From assembly GCF_016881005.1 (NCBI RefSeq), contig NZ_JACOPV010000013.1, positions 1-64,000 of the forward strand: a DNA stretch of 64,000 nucleotides, read 5' to 3'. Shown here piece by piece: positions 62,173-64,000 of this stretch. This stretch comes from Pseudomonas arcuscaelestis. GTDB lineage: Bacteria; Pseudomonadota; Gammaproteobacteria; Pseudomonadales; Pseudomonadaceae. The notes beneath the pieces were generated by a model, which saw only the letters and a list, made by a program, of their open reading frames with translations, was not told the origin of the DNA and did no database searches. Within the stretch, counting starts at the first letter, position 1. Each line of letters begins with the position of its first letter. A program made the translations under genes and the position numbers.

Positions 62173-63201
62173 TCATTCTCCAGCCGGTTCCCGGTAAGTC
62201 TGGCGAAACTCTCCCGGCGGCATGCCGCGTCGGCTTTTGAAGGTGCGATGGAACGAGCGCGGTTCAGTAAAGCCCAGGTACTGGGCGATGTCTTGTATCG
62301 GCAAAGTGCTGTGCAGCAGGTAGTGCTCGGCGAGCTCCTGGCGCAGATCATCGAGGATTTGTTGGTAGGAGGTATTGGCCTGGTGCAGTTGGCGTTGCAG
62401 GGTGCGTACCGATACCGAAAATTGCTCCGCCACTTGCTCCTTGCGTGGCAGCCCCTCCTTGAGCAACTGACGCAAAATGCTCTTCACGCGCTGCTCCAGC
62501 GATGCATCTTCGAGCGTGGCCATCAATCCTTGGGCGTGTTCCTCCAGGGTGCGCAACAACTGCGCATCGGCTTGGCGCAAGGGCAGTTGCAGGTAGGGCA
62601 GGGGAACCACAAGCGCTGAATAAGGCTGGCCGAACAGCACTGGGCAGTCGAAAAACTGTTCGTACTGGGCGAGCTCGATATCAGCCGGCTGGGCATGTTC
62701 GAACCAGACCTGGGTCGGGGATAGCTGGGTATCGGCAATCCAGCGCGCATATTGCAACCACGATCCGAGGACGTTCTCCACCAGGTGACGGCGAATGCGT
62801 GGGCGTTGGTGGCGGCAATTCCAGATCAGGTGGACCTGTTCGCCCTGCATTTCGGCACGACTGACACCCATGTCACCGACCAGTTTCTCGAAGGGCATGA
62901 TGCGATTCATGGCATCGCCCAGGGTCGCGCAGTTCATGGTGATGTAGCCCAGCACGCTCCAGGAGTTGGGCAGCACGAATCGCGCTGAATTGAGGCCGAA
63001 CAAGGGATCGCCCGAGTGCTCGCAGAAGTAGTCGAGCAAGCGTTCGTGGGCTTCGCCCGGCAGTCGCAGGCTATTGTCACTCAGTTGTTGGGCCTGCAGT
63101 CCGGCGACCGCCAATGCAGGTTCGATGGCCATGCCCAGTTGCTCGGCGTGGCGCACGTACTTAAGCAGGGGCGGAACCGAAGTGTAGCCAAGGGATTGCA
63201 T
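62173..63201 (-). CDS. AraC-family regulator with arabinose-binding-type N-terminal domain
   Basis: A 342-residue regulator. The N-terminal domain (about residues 10-200, PPLLKYVRHAEQLGMAIEPALAVAGL) matches the PF12625-type region found in OruR/ArgR-like Pseudomonas regulators. The C-terminal HTH_18 domain (about 240-335) ends IAQYLGFTEPRSFHRTFKSRRGMPPGEFRQ. The ATG at 63201 has AAGGAA upstream; the frame extends 22 codons more. It is divergent from the FAD oxidase gene at 63414 and is the natural candidate for its control. Confidence 0.9.
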   Translation of the reverse strand: MQSLGYTSVPPLLKYVRHAEQLGMAIEPALAVAGLQAQQLSDNSLRLPGEAHERLLDYFCEHSGDPLFGLNSARFVLPNSWSVLGYITMNCATLGDAMNRIMPFEKLVGDMGVSRAEMQGEQVHLIWNCRHQRPRIRRHLVENVLGSWLQYARWIADTQLSPTQVWFEHAQPADIELAQYEQFFDCPVLFGQPYSALVVPLPYLQLPLRQADAQLLRTLEEHAQGLMATLEDASLEQRVKSILRQLLKEGLPRKEQVAEQFSVSVRTLQRQLHQANTSYQQILDDLRQELAEHYLLHSTLPIQDIAQYLGFTEPRSFHRTFKSRRGMPPGEFRQTYREPAGE

Positions 63202-63413
63202 GATCGAGTTCCTTTGATCGAGGCACACTGGCACAGAAAAAGACCCTGAAAGGTAATTTGAAACCACCGTTAAAGTAAATGGCTGGAGCGGTGTACAGCC
63301 CTTGGCTCAATTGGCTACTCCAGCTGGCTTGATGCGACCGTGACAGGTTTTGGTGGCTGGCTACTATAGGCGCCAGAACTATTACCTTATAAGAACCGCA
63401 AAAGGACACACGC

Positions 63414-64000
63414 ATGCGACGCTGGAACGGCTGGGGGGATGCAACCACGGTGGTCGAACTGCCAGCCCAGGGCGCGGGGTTTCTCGCCGCGCGGGTGGGG
63501 GTGGGACGTGTACTGCCCGACGCCACCCTGGAGACTGCACTGGCCCGGGTTCCGGCATCGCGCCTGGCGGCCCATGGGTTGTACAGCGTGGATGTTCAGG
63601 ATCGCCTGCTGCACGCCCGCGGCCAGAGCCTGCCGGATTGGCTGGCACTGCGCGAGGGCTCGTTGGGGCGATACCCGGATGCGGTGGCTTTCCCGCAGAG
63701 TGCCGAGCATATCCGCCAGTTGCTGGCGCTCGCCCATGACCAGGACTTGTGCCTGATTCCTTACGGCGGCGGCACTTCGGTTGCCGGACACATCAATCCG
63801 CCGTCATCCACCCGGCCGGTACTGACTGTTTCCCTGGCGCACATGAGCCGCCTGCTCGATCTTGATGAACAGAGCTTGCTGGCCACCTTTGGCCCTGGCG
63901 CCACCGGGCCGCAAGTGGAAAGCCAACTACGGGCCCGTGGCTACACCCTGGGGCACTTCCCTCAATCATGGGAATTGTCGACCCTCGGCGGCTGGGTTGC
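63414..64000 (+). CDS. FAD-binding oxidase, alkyl-DHAP-synthase family (truncated by window end)
   Basis: An open frame starting at ATG 63414 (MRRWNGWGDATTVVELP) runs through the right edge; 195 full codons are visible. It shows the start of a PCMH-type FAD domain: FPQSAEHIRQLLALAHDQDLCLIPYGGGTSVAGHIN is the FAD loop, and GYTLGHFPQSWELSTLGGWVA matches alkyldihydroxyacetonephosphate-synthase-like oxidases. AAAGGA lies eight bases upstream. The substrate is unknown; bacterial members are often hydroxy-acid or ether-lipid-type flavoenzymes. The FAD and substrate domains beyond the edge are not available. Confidence 0.85.
   Translation, partial: MRRWNGWGDATTVVELPAQGAGFLAARVGVGRVLPDATLETALARVPASRLAAHGLYSVDVQDRLLHARGQSLPDWLALREGSLGRYPDAVAFPQSAEHIRQLLALAHDQDLCLIPYGGGTSVAGHINPPSSTRPVLTVSLAHMSRLLDLDEQSLLATFGPGATGPQVESQLRARGYTLGHFPQSWELSTLGGWV

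Noticed and set aside
29765..64000. Attachment-site repeats of tRNA-Lys or tRNA-Ser 3' ends
   Set aside because: No second copy of either 3' end was found by eye, and there is no integrase or transposase gene, so an integrated element is not claimed.

Overview
The window is a 64 kb piece of a Pseudomonas chromosome, most likely from the P. putida / P. fluorescens side of the genus. Two long gene runs follow the order known from P. aeruginosa: proS, a lipoprotein gene, oprD, HIT, slyX, a cold-shock gene, dps-like, aspS, pmpR, ruvCAB, ybgC-tolQRAB-oprL-cpoB, queE, queC, tRNA-Lys (PA0956-PA0976), then nadA, bepA, tusA-like, perM, bcp, gcvR, dapA, bamC, MBL, purC (PA1004-PA1013). Protein sequences such as OprL, AspRS and PmpR look genus-specific. 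I see no insertion sequence, phage, CRISPR array or clear pseudogene. One gene is cut by the right edge.

Layout. 1-8.4 kb: rimO, the potassium transporter kup, a two-gene alanyl-phosphatidylglycerol module (MprF-type synthase plus periplasmic hydrolase), and a tandem duplication of initiator tRNA genes. 8.4-29.8 kb: housekeeping core with dinB, proS, an OprD porin, the Holliday-junction genes, the Tol-Pal envelope operon and queuosine genes, ending at tRNA-Lys. 29.8-40.2 kb: a variable segment between the two syntenic runs. It holds a small surface-glycan locus (glycosyltransferase, acetyltransferase, LysM/degenerate LytM lipoprotein), a gamma-glutamyl-polyamine operon with a divergent AraC regulator and an NtrC-like site, an oxaloacetate decarboxylase and a DUF945 protein. 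40.4-49.5 kb: the second core block (NAD, lysine and purine synthesis, outer-membrane assembly), ending at tRNA-Ser. 49.6-64 kb: accessory genes.

The accessory end is the most interesting part. An autotransporter gene overlaps the gene of a lipoprotein alpha/beta hydrolase. A YeiH-type exporter is divergent from a LysR regulator over a perfect palindrome. An OxyR-like regulator carries the usual redox cysteine pair plus an extra roughly 26-residue insert with a CxxC motif; it sits directly upstream of a catalase-peroxidase with a signal peptide. Next come a VOC-fold enzyme gene overlapping a Tat-type substrate-binding protein gene, preceded by two 14-bp palindromes 32 bp apart and followed by a TetR gene. 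Last are an orphan fimbrial-like protein, an AraC regulator and a truncated FAD oxidase of the alkyl-DHAP-synthase family.

Functional calls rest on recognisable sequence motifs and remembered synteny; no database search was run. Regulatory sites were found by eye.
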